Shown one piece after another: positions 14,733 through 21,783 of a stretch of 64,000 nucleotides of DNA. The stretch comes from Sva-07 sp963743825 (GTDB lineage: Bacteria; Actinomycetota; Acidimicrobiia; Acidimicrobiales; Ilumatobacteraceae). The notes beneath the pieces are model-generated. The model saw only the letters and a program-made list of their open reading frames with translations, searched no databases and had not been told where the DNA came from. Location of the stretch: the NCBI GenBank assembly GCA_963743825.1, contig CAVURC010000015.1:62001-126000 (forward strand), written 5' to 3'. Made by a program: the position numbers and the translations under genes. Each line of letters begins with the position of its first letter. Positions within the stretch are counted from its first letter, which is position 1.

Positions 14733-15278
14733 TCACATCTCGCTTGGAGTCGAGCCGTCCTCGCGTCCCCGAACGTACACATACGCGAGCGGTTCGTCTG
14801 GTGGCTGGCACTCGCCGACCCTGGCGAAGCCAGCGTGTTCCAGCGCACGCCATGACGCCTCGTTCGCTTGGGCAGGCGTTGCGACGCAGTTCGACGCGTC
14901 GGGGTAGTGCGCCAGCGTCCAGTCCGCGAAGGCGTGAAGAACAAGCCGGCCCCGACCTCGGCCTCTATGCAGGCCGGCAACGAGGTAGTCGATGCCGACC
15001 GCCTCGGCGATACCGACACATTCGTCGTGTTCGGTGTAATCGACTTGCAGGTAGCTCTGGAGAAGTCCGCCGGCTTCATCGTCGATCTCGGCGATCCACA
15101 TCCGGGTCGGCTCGCGCTCCTCGATGCGTGGGAGGTACTTCGCGCGGACGCTGTCGATCTCGGCGGGCTGGTTCCACCACCTCGCGATCTCGGGTTCTGC
15201 GAACCACTCCACGAGGGTTGGCAGGTCGCTTTCAGCAAGGGGTCGGAACCGAATGGAGGGAACCGACATCACGGCCAT
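14733..15278 (-). CDS. GNAT acetyltransferase similar to aminoglycoside 6'-N-acetyltransferases
   Basis: The 181-residue protein aligns by eye with the AAC(6')-Ib group (Acetyltransf_8 type): IRFRPLAESDLPTLVEWFAE and PEIARWWNQ at the N-terminus (the paired Trp seen in AAC(6') enzymes), AKYLPRIEEREPTRMWIAEI, a LLQSYLQVDYTEHDECVGIA stretch, and GIDYLVAGLHRGRGRGRLVL, where the Gly-Arg-Gly-Arg-Gly loop binds acetyl-CoA. NEASWRALEHAGFARVGECQ closes the fold. Enzymes of this branch acetylate aminoglycosides, siderophore intermediates or other amines, so resistance cannot be assumed. Start at 15278 (MAVMSVPSIRF) or 15269; no ribosome site separates them. The gene is solitary. Confidence 0.82.
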   Translation of the reverse strand: MAVMSVPSIRFRPLAESDLPTLVEWFAEPEIARWWNQPAEIDSVRAKYLPRIEEREPTRMWIAEIDDEAGGLLQSYLQVDYTEHDECVGIAEAVGIDYLVAGLHRGRGRGRLVLHAFADWTLAHYPDASNCVATPAQANEASWRALEHAGFARVGECQPPDEPLAYVYVRGREDGSTPSEM

Positions 15279-15363
15279 TCTGCCACTGCCCGCACACCAC
15301 ACTTCGTGCGCTCAGAATCCCATCGGGAAGGGAACGGCCGCGCTGCACCGCGGCCCGAGTCCT

Positions 15364-15394
15364 GCGCCACGTAATCCCGTCACCAAGCCGGCAG
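15364..15394 (-). repeat. dispersed repeat, GATTACGTGGCGC family, copy 2
   Basis: Read on the minus strand: GCCGGCTTGGTGACGGGATT, then ACGTGGCGCA. It matches 11117-11146 at all but two of about 28 bases in the shared core. It lies in the short gap between the acetyltransferase and the SRPBCC gene. Confidence 0.55.
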
Positions 15395-15454
15395 TAGGTC
15401 GCGCACGGGCGCCCAGAGCAAATCGTCCACGGTGCAGAGGTGTACCTTTACGTC

Positions 15455-15919
15455 ATGAGCGCAGACGTGTCGGTCAGCCGCGACGTGGCGGCCTCCGCCG
15501 ACGCGGTGTGGGAGATGGTGTCTGACCTTCCTCGCATGGCGGAGTGGTCACCGGAGAACGAGGGTGGCGCCTGGATCAAGGGCGCGACCGGACCCACTCC
15601 TGGCGCCGCGTTTCGCGGCTCGAATCGACATGGTGGCAAGTCGTGGAAGACCGTCGCGAAGGTCGTCGACGCAGAGCCGGGTCGCCGGTTCTCGTTCCGC
15701 GTGACGGCGATGGGCCTCCCGGTCGCTCTGTGGGCGTACGACATCACGCCGACGGAGAGTGGATGCACGGTCACCGAGAGCTGGACCGATCTGCGACGGG
15801 GATTCTTCAAGCCGATCGCCGCGAAGGCGACCGGCGTGTCCGACCGGGCAGCCCACAACGGGTCAACAATGGAGCAGACGCTCGCCAACCTCGCTGCCGC
15901 TGCGGAATCGTCCGACTGA
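15455..15919 (+). CDS. SRPBCC family protein
   Basis: The 154-residue protein is a START/Bet v1-like lipid- or ligand-binding fold: VSVSRDVAASADAVWEMVSD (first strand and helix), LPRMAEWSPENEGGAWIKGA (the conserved W-S-P-E loop), WKTVAKVVDAEPGRRFSFRV, and a long C-terminal helix ending in MEQTLANLAAAAESSD. Actinobacteria encode many such polyketide cyclase/dehydrase-like proteins, and most have no known ligand. The ATG at 15455 is preferred; a GTG at 15440 would add five residues. A GAGG lies 15 bases upstream, which is long. No partner gene is adjacent. Confidence 0.85.
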   Translation: MSADVSVSRDVAASADAVWEMVSDLPRMAEWSPENEGGAWIKGATGPTPGAAFRGSNRHGGKSWKTVAKVVDAEPGRRFSFRVTAMGLPVALWAYDITPTESGCTVTESWTDLRRGFFKPIAAKATGVSDRAAHNGSTMEQTLANLAAAAESSD

Positions 15920-16031
15920 CCCGTGTCGCCGGCGTCGCGGACATCGGTGCCGCTCACCCCACGCGACGTCTGCCTGCGGATCAACGAGGCCGGCATTACC
16001 GAGTGGGTCAGCGACCGGCTCCCAGGCTCGA

Positions 16032-16244
16032 TCATGGTTGATATGAACGTGAAAGCGTGGGGTCGGGGTGCCTCAGGTACTGGCCGGGGAGCCACAAAGA
16101 GGCGAAGCCGTGCTTGCGCCGGAACGCGACCTGGCTCTTCGAGGTTCGAACCTCGAACGGTCCGAAGCTGGCAAGGCACGAGCAGACCCTCTCGTAGACG
16201 GACGCTGCAACCCGATGTCCGTCGAGTAACTCCATTGGCTCCAT
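16032..16244 (-). pseudogene. DUF5655 protein fragment
   Basis: The 70-codon frame reads MEPMELLDGHRVAASVYERV, then CSCLASFGPFEVRTSKSQVA and FRRKHGFASLWLPGQYLRHP before ending. FEVRTSKSQVAFRR followed by GFA-x-LW-x-PG-x-YL is the signature of the first half of DUF5655. The second half, with the usual VVLS and HH-x-E segments, is missing and the last residues are not conserved, so the gene is truncated or frameshifted near 16075. The ~110 bases downstream do not restore a convincing C-terminus in another frame. DUF5655 is a small domain of unknown function sometimes fused to nucleases. Confidence 0.55.
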
Positions 16245-16356
16245 CGTCGCGAGACTGGCACGACCAGTGCCCTCGAGCCCTGCCCTTCGGCGCAATCTCT
16301 GCCGCACTCGTGAGTGTCCTGGTTCGCGATTCTGTGCTGCGTGCCATAGTGACGGG

Positions 16357-16908
16357 ATGATCGAATTGGTGTTGACCATCATCGGACGCGACCGGGCAGG
16401 TGTTGTCGCGTCACTGGCCGACGTGGTTCGCTTCCACGAAGGCAACTGGAAGCGCAGCGAGTTGGCAGAGATCGCTGGAACCTTCGCTGGCGTCGTGGTG
16501 GTGGAGGTCGGCGAAGACCAGGTCGACGAACTGCTCACCAACCTCTTGGTCCTGCGTGACCAGGGTCTGCACGTGACGGCTCAGCAGGTCGAGGAACCCG
16601 TCGCTGCGCCCGATGCCGATGAAGTGCGCCTGCGACTCACCGGTGATGACCGCCCGGGCGTTGTCCATGAGATCTCCACAGCGATCAGCGAGGCCGGAAT
16701 CAGCATCTCGCGTCTTGGCACGGTCACCGACTTGCCAGGCAAGGCTGGTGGCAGAGGGTTCGAGATCACCGTCCAGTTGACCGTGCCGGTCGGGGTCGAC
16801 CTCGACGCGGTGCTCGATTCGATCGGGGAGGTCGCCGTCCGCTTGGGTATCGACTTGAACGTGGAGGACCTGACGGGCGATGACGCGGGCAATAATGCGG
16901 ATCGGTGA
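16357..16908 (+). CDS. tandem ACT domain protein (GcvR-like)
   Basis: The 183-residue protein consists of two ACT domains. The first is MIELVLTIIGRDRAGVVASL with ADVVRFHEGNWKRSELAEIA. The second starts at about residue 88 with VRLRLTGDDRPGVVHEISTA followed by ISEAGISISRLGTVTDLPGK. Both have the Asp-Arg-x-Gly-Val-Val turn that often binds an amino acid at the dimer interface. The layout matches the GcvR-type regulatory proteins and stand-alone ACT sensors in actinobacteria. No enzyme of amino-acid metabolism is adjacent, so the ligand and target cannot be named. The ATG at 16357 has only a weak GACGGG upstream. An ArsR remnant overlaps its 3' end. Confidence 0.85.
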   Translation: MIELVLTIIGRDRAGVVASLADVVRFHEGNWKRSELAEIAGTFAGVVVVEVGEDQVDELLTNLLVLRDQGLHVTAQQVEEPVAAPDADEVRLRLTGDDRPGVVHEISTAISEAGISISRLGTVTDLPGKAGGRGFEITVQLTVPVGVDLDAVLDSIGEVAVRLGIDLNVEDLTGDDAGNNADR

Positions 16909-17068
16909 ATGTTCGGTGACGGAACTCGTGTACTCCGTCGGCATGCGCCAGCCCGGCGTGTCCCGGCATCTCAAGGTGCTGCGCGATGCCGGCCACCGCC
17001 TGGACTCCCTCGAACGCCACCTCGAGCGCCCCGCCCGTCCGATCCCCCCGAAGGAGCAATCACGGTGA
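16895..17068 (+). pseudogene. ArsR-type regulator remnant with internal deletion
   Basis: The frame reads MRIGECSVTELVYSVGMRQP and GVSRHLKVLRDAG, a typical ArsR winged-helix recognition region, but then jumps directly to HRLDSLERHLERPARPIPPK followed by EQSR. That resembles the C-terminus of ArsR regulators of the AHSA1-linked type. The N-terminal helices are also missing. About half of the protein has been lost by an internal deletion. Its TGA overlaps the GTG of the next frame (GTGA at 17065-17068), preserving the overlap expected of an ArsR-AHSA1 operon. Confidence 0.62.
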
Positions 17069-17190
17069 CCGACCACCTCACCACACGCCACGACGGCGTG
17101 CTCGAACGCACCGCCGACCGGGATGCCTTCGCTGTTGCCCGCGCCCACTACGCCGGCCTCGGTGTTGCAGTCCCGGTGGGTGCAGCATGA
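17065..17190 (+). pseudogene. AHSA1/SRPBCC N-terminal remnant
   Basis: From GTG 17065 the frame reads VTDHLTTRHDGVLERTADRD, matching the usual N-terminus of AHSA1-type proteins encoded after ArsR regulators, and has AAGGAG eight bases upstream. After this it changes to AFAVARAHYAGLGVAVPVGA and stops, so nearly all of the domain is gone. The foreign tail overlaps the next start by ATGA and could be the end of another lost gene joined by deletion. Confidence 0.5.
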
Positions 17191-17843
17191 GCCGCCCGCC
17201 CGAGCAGCTCCTGCGGGTGCAGAACTTCATGCTCTCGACGGACGGGTACGGCACCGGCGAGGGCCAAAGCATCGAGCGGCCCTTCGGCCACGCCGACCCA
17301 GCGGTGCTGGCCTCCTGGGCGGGCGCCACGGCGAGCTGGCCCAACCGCACCGACCCTGGCGGCACCCGCGGCCTCGACGACTACTTCACTCGCGACTTCA
17401 CCAACAACATCGGCGCCGAGATCATGGGACGCGGCAAGTTCGGCCCCCAGAAGGGTCGGTGGCAGGACCTCGAGTGGCAGGGATGGTGGGGAGACACGCC
17501 ACCGTTCCACACGCCGGTGTTCGTGCTGACCCATCACCTCCGACCCACCTTCTCGCTGTCGGACACCACCTTCCACTTCATCGACGCCGAACCGGCCGAA
17601 GCCCTCCGGCAAGCCAAGGTTGCTGCCGACGGCAAGGACGTGCGACTCGGCGGTGGCGTGTCCACCGTCCGTGCGTTCCTCGACGCCGACCTCGTCGACA
17701 CCATGCACGTCGCCGTCGCCCCAGTCGAGCTCGGCCGCGGCGGCAAGCTCTGGGACTCCCCCGATGAGCTGCTCGACCGTTTCCATCTCGAAACGATCCC
17801 CAGCCCGAGCGGCGTTACCCATCACCTCTTCTGGCGCCGCTAG
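17187..17843 (+). CDS. dihydrofolate reductase family protein (RibD C-terminal domain)
   Basis: The 218-residue protein is of the RibD_C/dihydrofolate reductase superfamily: RVQNFMLSTDGYGTGEGQSI at the first strand, NNIGAEIMGRGKFGPQKGRW (the Met-Gly-Arg-x-x-Phe-Gly motif), TPVFVLTHHLRPTFSLSDTT, a VRLGGGVSTVRAFLDADLVD segment with the Gly-Gly-Gly NADPH-binding turn at about 158, and MHVAVAPVELGRGGKLWDSP. These stand-alone proteins are predicted NADPH-dependent reductases of unknown substrate and are not true folate enzymes. The ATG at 17187 overlaps the preceding remnant by ATGA. No ribosome site of its own is visible, suggesting former translational coupling. Confidence 0.88.
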   Translation: MSRPPEQLLRVQNFMLSTDGYGTGEGQSIERPFGHADPAVLASWAGATASWPNRTDPGGTRGLDDYFTRDFTNNIGAEIMGRGKFGPQKGRWQDLEWQGWWGDTPPFHTPVFVLTHHLRPTFSLSDTTFHFIDAEPAEALRQAKVAADGKDVRLGGGVSTVRAFLDADLVDTMHVAVAPVELGRGGKLWDSPDELLDRFHLETIPSPSGVTHHLFWRR

Positions 17844-17994
17844 CGGTACGCGGTCAGGCGCACAATCGCAGATGAAGTGACGTGAACCGACCTACAGACG
17901 TCTGGTCATCTGAGCGCGGCGACAACGGCGCTCAGTGGAACACACTGTCCAACGATGCCGACCCAACCTCTCCAAACTGCCACCGACCGCGGGC

Positions 17995-18402
17995 TCAGGC
18001 AGTTGGCTCGTCTGTCGCATTCGTCGCGGGCTCGTTCTCGTGGACGGATCCGGTGCGAAATCGCTGTGTGAGCTCACCGCTGATCTCGAGGTGTCGAAGG
18101 AGAAAGGAGCGCTCGTCGAGCCGCTTGCGGCGAAGCCAACCGGTGACTTCGTCATTGCACTTGCTCGAATTGCACGACCCGCATGCGGGCACGACGTTGG
18201 CAAGCGTGTATCGACCGCCGCGCGACACTGCCAGCACGCAGTCGCGCTGCATCGGCGACGTCGACTCGCCGCAGTAGGCGCAGCCGCCCCACGCCGTCTT
18301 CAGGGCTGTCCACTGATCGGTGGAGAGATCGTTCTCGACGCGTTCCAAGCGCCGCTTGCGCCTCTTCGCGGCTCTCGCCTGGCGTGTTCGGTTGGCGGCC
18401 AT
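17995..18402 (-). CDS. HNH endonuclease-like protein
   Basis: The 135-residue protein is basic at the N-terminus (MAANRTRQARAAKRRKRRLE) and then carries a zinc-binding HNH module: GGCAYCGESTSPMQRDCVLA, VSRGGRYTLANVVPACGSCN and SSKCNDEV. The Cys-x2-Cys pairs and the Asn of LANVVPAC are kept, but the first HNH residue, normally Asp-His-Val, is Asp-Cys-Val here, so catalysis by the usual mechanism is doubtful. I believe this variant also occurs in relatives, but cannot check it. The C-terminus is Glu/Thr-rich. Starts at 18402 or 18426 are both possible; neither has a good ribosome site. It is a solitary gene. Confidence 0.78.
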   Translation of the reverse strand: MAANRTRQARAAKRRKRRLERVENDLSTDQWTALKTAWGGCAYCGESTSPMQRDCVLAVSRGGRYTLANVVPACGSCNSSKCNDEVTGWLRRKRLDERSFLLRHLEISGELTQRFRTGSVHENEPATNATDEPTA

Positions 18403-18426
18403 GACCCCACGGTAAATGCTCCCCAT

Positions 18427-18464
18427 TCGCCAGGTGCGACACGCCAACTCGTTGACCTGAAGCG
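18427..18464 (+). repeat. partial match to 20-mer repeat copy 7 and its flank
   Basis: TCGCCAGGTGCGACACGCCA then ACTCGTTGACCTGAAGCG resembles 5373-5411 (CCGCCGGGTGCGACACGTCA then AATCGGTGACCTGACGCC) at roughly three quarters of positions. It lies between two minus-strand genes, just before the end of the kinase-like gene. Confidence 0.4.
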
Positions 18465-18472
18465 TCGGTGGT

Positions 18473-19021
18473 TCAATGCTCCTCGGACCGGAGGCTCGCC
18501 AGCCAACCTTCGATCTCGTCGTGGCTCCGTAACCGGACGAAGCGGACGTGGTCGAGTGCTGACGACGTCATCGCCGAGCCGAAGCGCTCTCGATACTTCG
18601 CGTGCTGCGTCCACGCCCAACGGATGATCGACTTGTCGGGGTCCCACGCGTACAGGTTCCTCAACGGCTCGCGATTGCCGTTCCACAACTCTTCGCGGCG
18701 GATGACCCGGCGGAGCGTTCGACGCGTCACCTGAACCATGACCGTGCGACGCGGCAGGTCGAGCCACACGATCGTGTCCGCCCGCTGCCAAACGGGGCCG
18801 TCGACCACCACCGGTCGGTAATTCCCGTCGATCACCCAGCTCTCGGTGGCCGTGACCTCCTCCACCAGAGCGACGAACTTCTCAGGGGCGATCGGCTCCC
18901 AGCCGGCCAGGTGATGGATCGAGTCGAGTTCGACGTGCGGGACGCCGAGGATCTCGGCAAGGCGTCCGGCGAGGCGGGACTTACCCGAGCCTGCGTTCCC
19001 CACGACCGACACCCGCTTCAC
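18473..19021 (-). CDS. AAA/adenylate kinase-like P-loop protein (FlaR-type topology modulation protein)
   Basis: The 182-residue protein begins VKRVSVVGNAGSGKSRLAGR with a Walker A motif (GNAGSGKS) at residues 9-16, followed by AEILGVPHVELDSIHHLAGW, a VIDGNYRPVVVDGPVWQRAD segment and DTIVWLDLPRRTVMVQVTRR. RREELWNGNREPLRNLYAWD and WTQHAKYRERF form the lid and C-terminal helices. These features define the small P-loop family annotated as DNA topology modulation protein FlaR or as adenylate kinase. The true substrate is unknown; the fold is that of a nucleoside-type kinase. The GTG at 19021 is the first family-like start; no clear ribosome site is present. It is monocistronic. Confidence 0.85.
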   Translation of the reverse strand: MKRVSVVGNAGSGKSRLAGRLAEILGVPHVELDSIHHLAGWEPIAPEKFVALVEEVTATESWVIDGNYRPVVVDGPVWQRADTIVWLDLPRRTVMVQVTRRTLRRVIRREELWNGNREPLRNLYAWDPDKSIIRWAWTQHAKYRERFGSAMTSSALDHVRFVRLRSHDEIEGWLASLRSEEH

Positions 19022-19200
19022 GAAGCCATCATCGCCGATGAGGCACAAGCGTCCCCGACCGCCGGCTGAGCGGCCCGGACGAGCTGGCCTCGCGGCGCCG
19101 CGTACTCTGCTGCTGTGCGCCACTTCCACGAATCGCGTGAACTGCACCGAGCCGGGCGTCCGCTCGTGCCGCCCAATGGGCCCGGCGGCGAGGAGTCGGA

Positions 19201-20241
19201 GTGAAAGTGTTCGTCGCCGGTGGGAGCGGCGTAATGGGCATGCGGTTGATCCCCCTCCTCGTCGCCGCCGGCCACGAGGTGGTCGCGATGACCCGGACAT
19301 CAGCCAAGCTCGACGCACTCACGGACCTCGGAGCCGAACCGGTGCTGTGCGACATCTTCGACCGCCACGGTGTCCTCAGCGCCATGGACGCTGCGCACCC
19401 CGACATCGTCGTCCATCAGCTGACCGATCTTCCCGACGATCCCGCCGAGATCGCCAACGGCCGATCCGCCAACGCCCGCATCCGTGAAGAAGGCACCGAC
19501 AACCTCCTCGCCGCCGCGCTCGCCACGGGTGCGGCTCGGATCGTCACCCAGAGCATCGCCTGGCTGACCGACGGAGTGCGGGCGCCCTCGGTCGTGCACC
19601 TCGAACACCGCACCCGTGAGGCGGGCGGGGTCGTCCTGCGGTACGGACAGTGGTACGGCGAAGGCACCTACCACCCGACAGACCCTCCCCCACCGCCACG
19701 GATCCACATCAACGCTGCAGCCCGGGCGACCGTCGAAGCACTCACCCTGACGCCCGGCACCTACACCGTGACCGACGACGGCACATTTGCTGCCGACGCT
19801 GACGAGCTCGCTCGATCAGGTACGTCGCGGTTCGAATTCATCGTCCACGCCATGACCGCCCGTCACCTCGGGCGGTGTTGGGTACCCATGCCGGCAGTGA
19901 TGAAGACGCCGGTGGCTTCGCCGTCGATGTCAGCGGTGTGCCACGTGCCCGGCGGGTTGATGGCGTACTCGCCCGCCTGCAACGTGACCGTGGCGGTCGT
20001 GCCGTCGGAGTGCTCCTGGTGCAGGGTCATCGTCCCGGCCGTGCACAGCACCACCTCGGCGCCGACCGGGTGCATCTCCCACGAATCCCACGAGCCGGTG
20101 AACGTGTGCATCGACACCAGCCGACCCTCCACTCCGTCAGTGGCGTCGTGCCGTTGGCCGTACCTCGCGTACCAGTCCGGTCCGCCGGTGAACTCGGCCT
20201 CGACGACGGCCGTCGCGCCGAGGCCCAGATGGATCGGATGA
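19201..20241 (+). CDS. NAD-dependent epimerase/dehydratase-like protein with antisense read-through tail
   Basis: The 346-residue frame starts MKVFVAGGSGVMGMRLIPLL, a Rossmann NAD(P)-binding motif (Gly-Gly-Ser-Gly-Val-Met-Gly), then has DALTDLGAEPVLCDIFDRHG, HPDIVVHQLTDLPDDPAEIA, and GVVLRYGQWYGEGTYHPTDP, so it is an atypical SDR/epimerase. The recognisable domain ends near residue 220 (TLTPGTYTVTDDGTFAADAD). From 19863 to the stop at 20241 the frame runs antisense through the cupin gene, giving an unrelated ~126-residue tail. The normal C-terminal ~60-80 residues and stop codon appear to have been lost when the cupin gene became the neighbour. GGAGTCGGA upstream is compatible with a ribosome site. 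Confidence 0.72.
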   Translation: MKVFVAGGSGVMGMRLIPLLVAAGHEVVAMTRTSAKLDALTDLGAEPVLCDIFDRHGVLSAMDAAHPDIVVHQLTDLPDDPAEIANGRSANARIREEGTDNLLAAALATGAARIVTQSIAWLTDGVRAPSVVHLEHRTREAGGVVLRYGQWYGEGTYHPTDPPPPPRIHINAAARATVEALTLTPGTYTVTDDGTFAADADELARSGTSRFEFIVHAMTARHLGRCWVPMPAVMKTPVASPSMSAVCHVPGGLMAYSPACNVTVAVVPSECSWCRVIVPAVHSTTSAPTGCISHESHEPVNVCIDTSRPSTPSVASCRWPYLAYQSGPPVNSASTTAVAPRPRWIG

Positions 20242-20267
20242 ACCTCGAGTGAAGGGGCGTCGCTCAT
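19863..20267 (-). CDS. small cupin domain protein
   Basis: The 134-residue protein is a single-domain cupin: SWDSWEMHPVGAEVVLCTAG in the first cupin motif (His and Glu kept), TMTLHQEHSDGTTATVTLQA, and a second motif at GEYAINPPGTWHTADID with the His at about 113. Such proteins bind a metal and act as isomerases, dioxygenases or ligand sensors; nothing here defines the reaction. The ATG at 20267 (MSDAPSLEVHPIHL) follows GGTGGGGGC. The frame is fully covered on the opposite strand by the epimerase read-through, but its own composition and motifs show that it is the real gene here. Confidence 0.85.
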   Translation of the reverse strand: MSDAPSLEVHPIHLGLGATAVVEAEFTGGPDWYARYGQRHDATDGVEGRLVSMHTFTGSWDSWEMHPVGAEVVLCTAGTMTLHQEHSDGTTATVTLQAGEYAINPPGTWHTADIDGEATGVFITAGMGTQHRPR

Positions 20268-20383
20268 GCCCCCACCATCGCACGGAACGACCTGCCTCCG
20301 ACACCCCCGCACGACGGTTTGTGTCGCAGTTCGGGTGGGTCGGTCCACCGGAAAGCAACACAAACGTGGTGCGGTCAGTGGGG

Positions 20384-21781
20384 TCAGTAGTTGACGATGG
20401 TGCCCATGTTGGGGAGCCGAGCGAGGTGCGGCGCACGCACAACCCGCTCGACCGCCTCCGCCGCCGAGCATCCGGTCGTCACCATCTCGCGCGCCAGAGC
20501 GGCAACCACCACGGGCGCGGCAAATGACGTGCCGCTCCACGTCGCCCACTGGTCGAAGTCGTCGGCGTCGATCCCGTTGATCCGGGGCAGGTCGCCATCG
20601 AACTTGGCGAAGAACGAACTGACGATGTCCGTGCCCGGCGCACACGCGTCGACCCACGGACCGTAGTTCGACCACTCGGCCGGCCCGGTCGGGCCGAGCC
20701 CCGCCACGCCGATCACCGACGCGAGCGCCGCTGGGTACTGCTCGACGCACGACCCCTCGTTGCCCGCCGCCGCCACGAAGACCACGTCGTAGAACTCCTG
20801 GTAGTAGTCGATCAGAAGTTCGAACAACACGCCCCGCCCGGTCCCGCCGAAGGAGAAGTTGACGATCTGCGGTTTGACGGTCTCCATCAGGTACCACAGC
20901 TGGAACGCGAGCTCGAAGGTGCCGACATCACCCTGCGGCTCGAAGACGCGCTCGACCCGGATCTCACATCCCGGCGTGAGCTGCTCGATGATCCCGGCGA
21001 TGAAGGTGCCGTGTCCGGCGACCGGATCGAGGTAGTTGTCGGCGGGGCGACTGCCCATCGACTGCGACGGCACGTCGGGCGGACCCGAGATCCGCGCCAT
21101 CGACGGGGGGTCGGCGCCGAGCAGAGCGGGCCGGTAGCCATCTTTGTTGTCCCAACCGCCGGCCAGTCCGCTGTCGAGCACGCCGATCACCACGCCCCTC
21201 GACGTCGCGGCAGGGCGGGGCGGCAACATCCGGAACGGCGCCGGCATCACCGAACTCGTCGGCGGCCTGCCGGTTGCCACGACGTTCAGCTCCTCGGCAT
21301 TGGCCCGCCACGGATTCGCGCTCCACGAGTTCGCCCGCCAGGGATTTGCCCGCCAGGGGTTCGCCCGCCACGGATTCGCACCCCAACCGTCCTCCGCGAG
21401 CTGCGCCGCCAGTGCCGGGTGCGGAGGACAGCCACAACAGTCAGCGTCGTTGGCGAAGTAGACGACGTCGAGCTGAGCGTCGAGCCCGTCGGCAGCGAGC
21501 CGGTCGACCAGCGTCGCTGCATCCGGGACGCCGCTGACTCGAAACCACTGACCGAACGGAGGGAGCTCGCCGATCAACCCGTCGTGGTCGTCGGTTGCGG
21601 AGAAGACAGGTTCGACCTCGTACTCATCGACGACGAACCCTTCGTCCGCCTCCAACGCGCCGAACGCAACCTCGTCGAGGAGCACTCGGCCCGGCCGATA
21701 CGCGACCGGCGGGTCGCCCGGCAGGATCGCGATCCGGTTGCGGTACGGGATCCCCGGCGTGCCGGGATCGTCGATGGTCAT
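20384..21781 (-). CDS. subtilase (S8) peptidase with tandem Asn-Pro-Trp-Arg-Ala repeats
   Basis: The 465-residue protein has no signal peptide. Residues 1-130 form an unfamiliar N-terminal part with a DADCCGCPPHP cysteine cluster. Five Asn-Pro-Trp-Arg-Ala units (one is NSWSA) follow at about 136-160. The catalytic domain has the full triad: Asp in GVVIGVLDSGLAGGW (about 205), His in PVAGHGTFIAGIIEQL (about 260), the oxyanion Asn in FVAAAGNEGS (about 345), and Ser in WSGTSFAAPVVVAAL (about 420). The ATG at 21781 has AGGAGG six bases upstream, inside the end of the cyclase-homology gene, whose stop lies only three bases before it. The two proteins are surely co-translated. It is probably a cytosolic protease under control of the upstream NTPase; this is inference. 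Confidence 0.9.
   Translation of the reverse strand: MTIDDPGTPGIPYRNRIAILPGDPPVAYRPGRVLLDEVAFGALEADEGFVVDEYEVEPVFSATDDHDGLIGELPPFGQWFRVSGVPDAATLVDRLAADGLDAQLDVVYFANDADCCGCPPHPALAAQLAEDGWGANPWRANPWRANPWRANSWSANPWRANAEELNVVATGRPPTSSVMPAPFRMLPPRPAATSRGVVIGVLDSGLAGGWDNKDGYRPALLGADPPSMARISGPPDVPSQSMGSRPADNYLDPVAGHGTFIAGIIEQLTPGCEIRVERVFEPQGDVGTFELAFQLWYLMETVKPQIVNFSFGGTGRGVLFELLIDYYQEFYDVVFVAAAGNEGSCVEQYPAALASVIGVAGLGPTGPAEWSNYGPWVDACAPGTDIVSSFFAKFDGDLPRINGIDADDFDQWATWSGTSFAAPVVVAALAREMVTTGCSAAEAVERVVRAPHLARLPNMGTIVNY
21302..21376 (-). repeat. five tandem 15-base units encoding Asn-Pro-Trp-Arg-Ala
   Basis: Five in-frame 15-base units (minus-strand consensus AATCCGTGGCGGGCG) lie head to tail in the subtilase gene. 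One unit has diverged (Asn-Ser-Trp-Ser-Ala). The DNA is nearly identical between units, so copy number could change by slippage without breaking the frame. Confidence 0.85.
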
Positions 21782-21783
21782 GG

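Noticed and set aside
16138..16157. TTCGAGGTTCGAACCTCGAA, a 20-base palindrome containing a tRNA T-loop-like GGTTCGAACC
   Set aside because: No acceptor, D or anticodon stems can be built around it, and on the minus strand it encodes the conserved FEVRTSK segment of the DUF5655 fragment.
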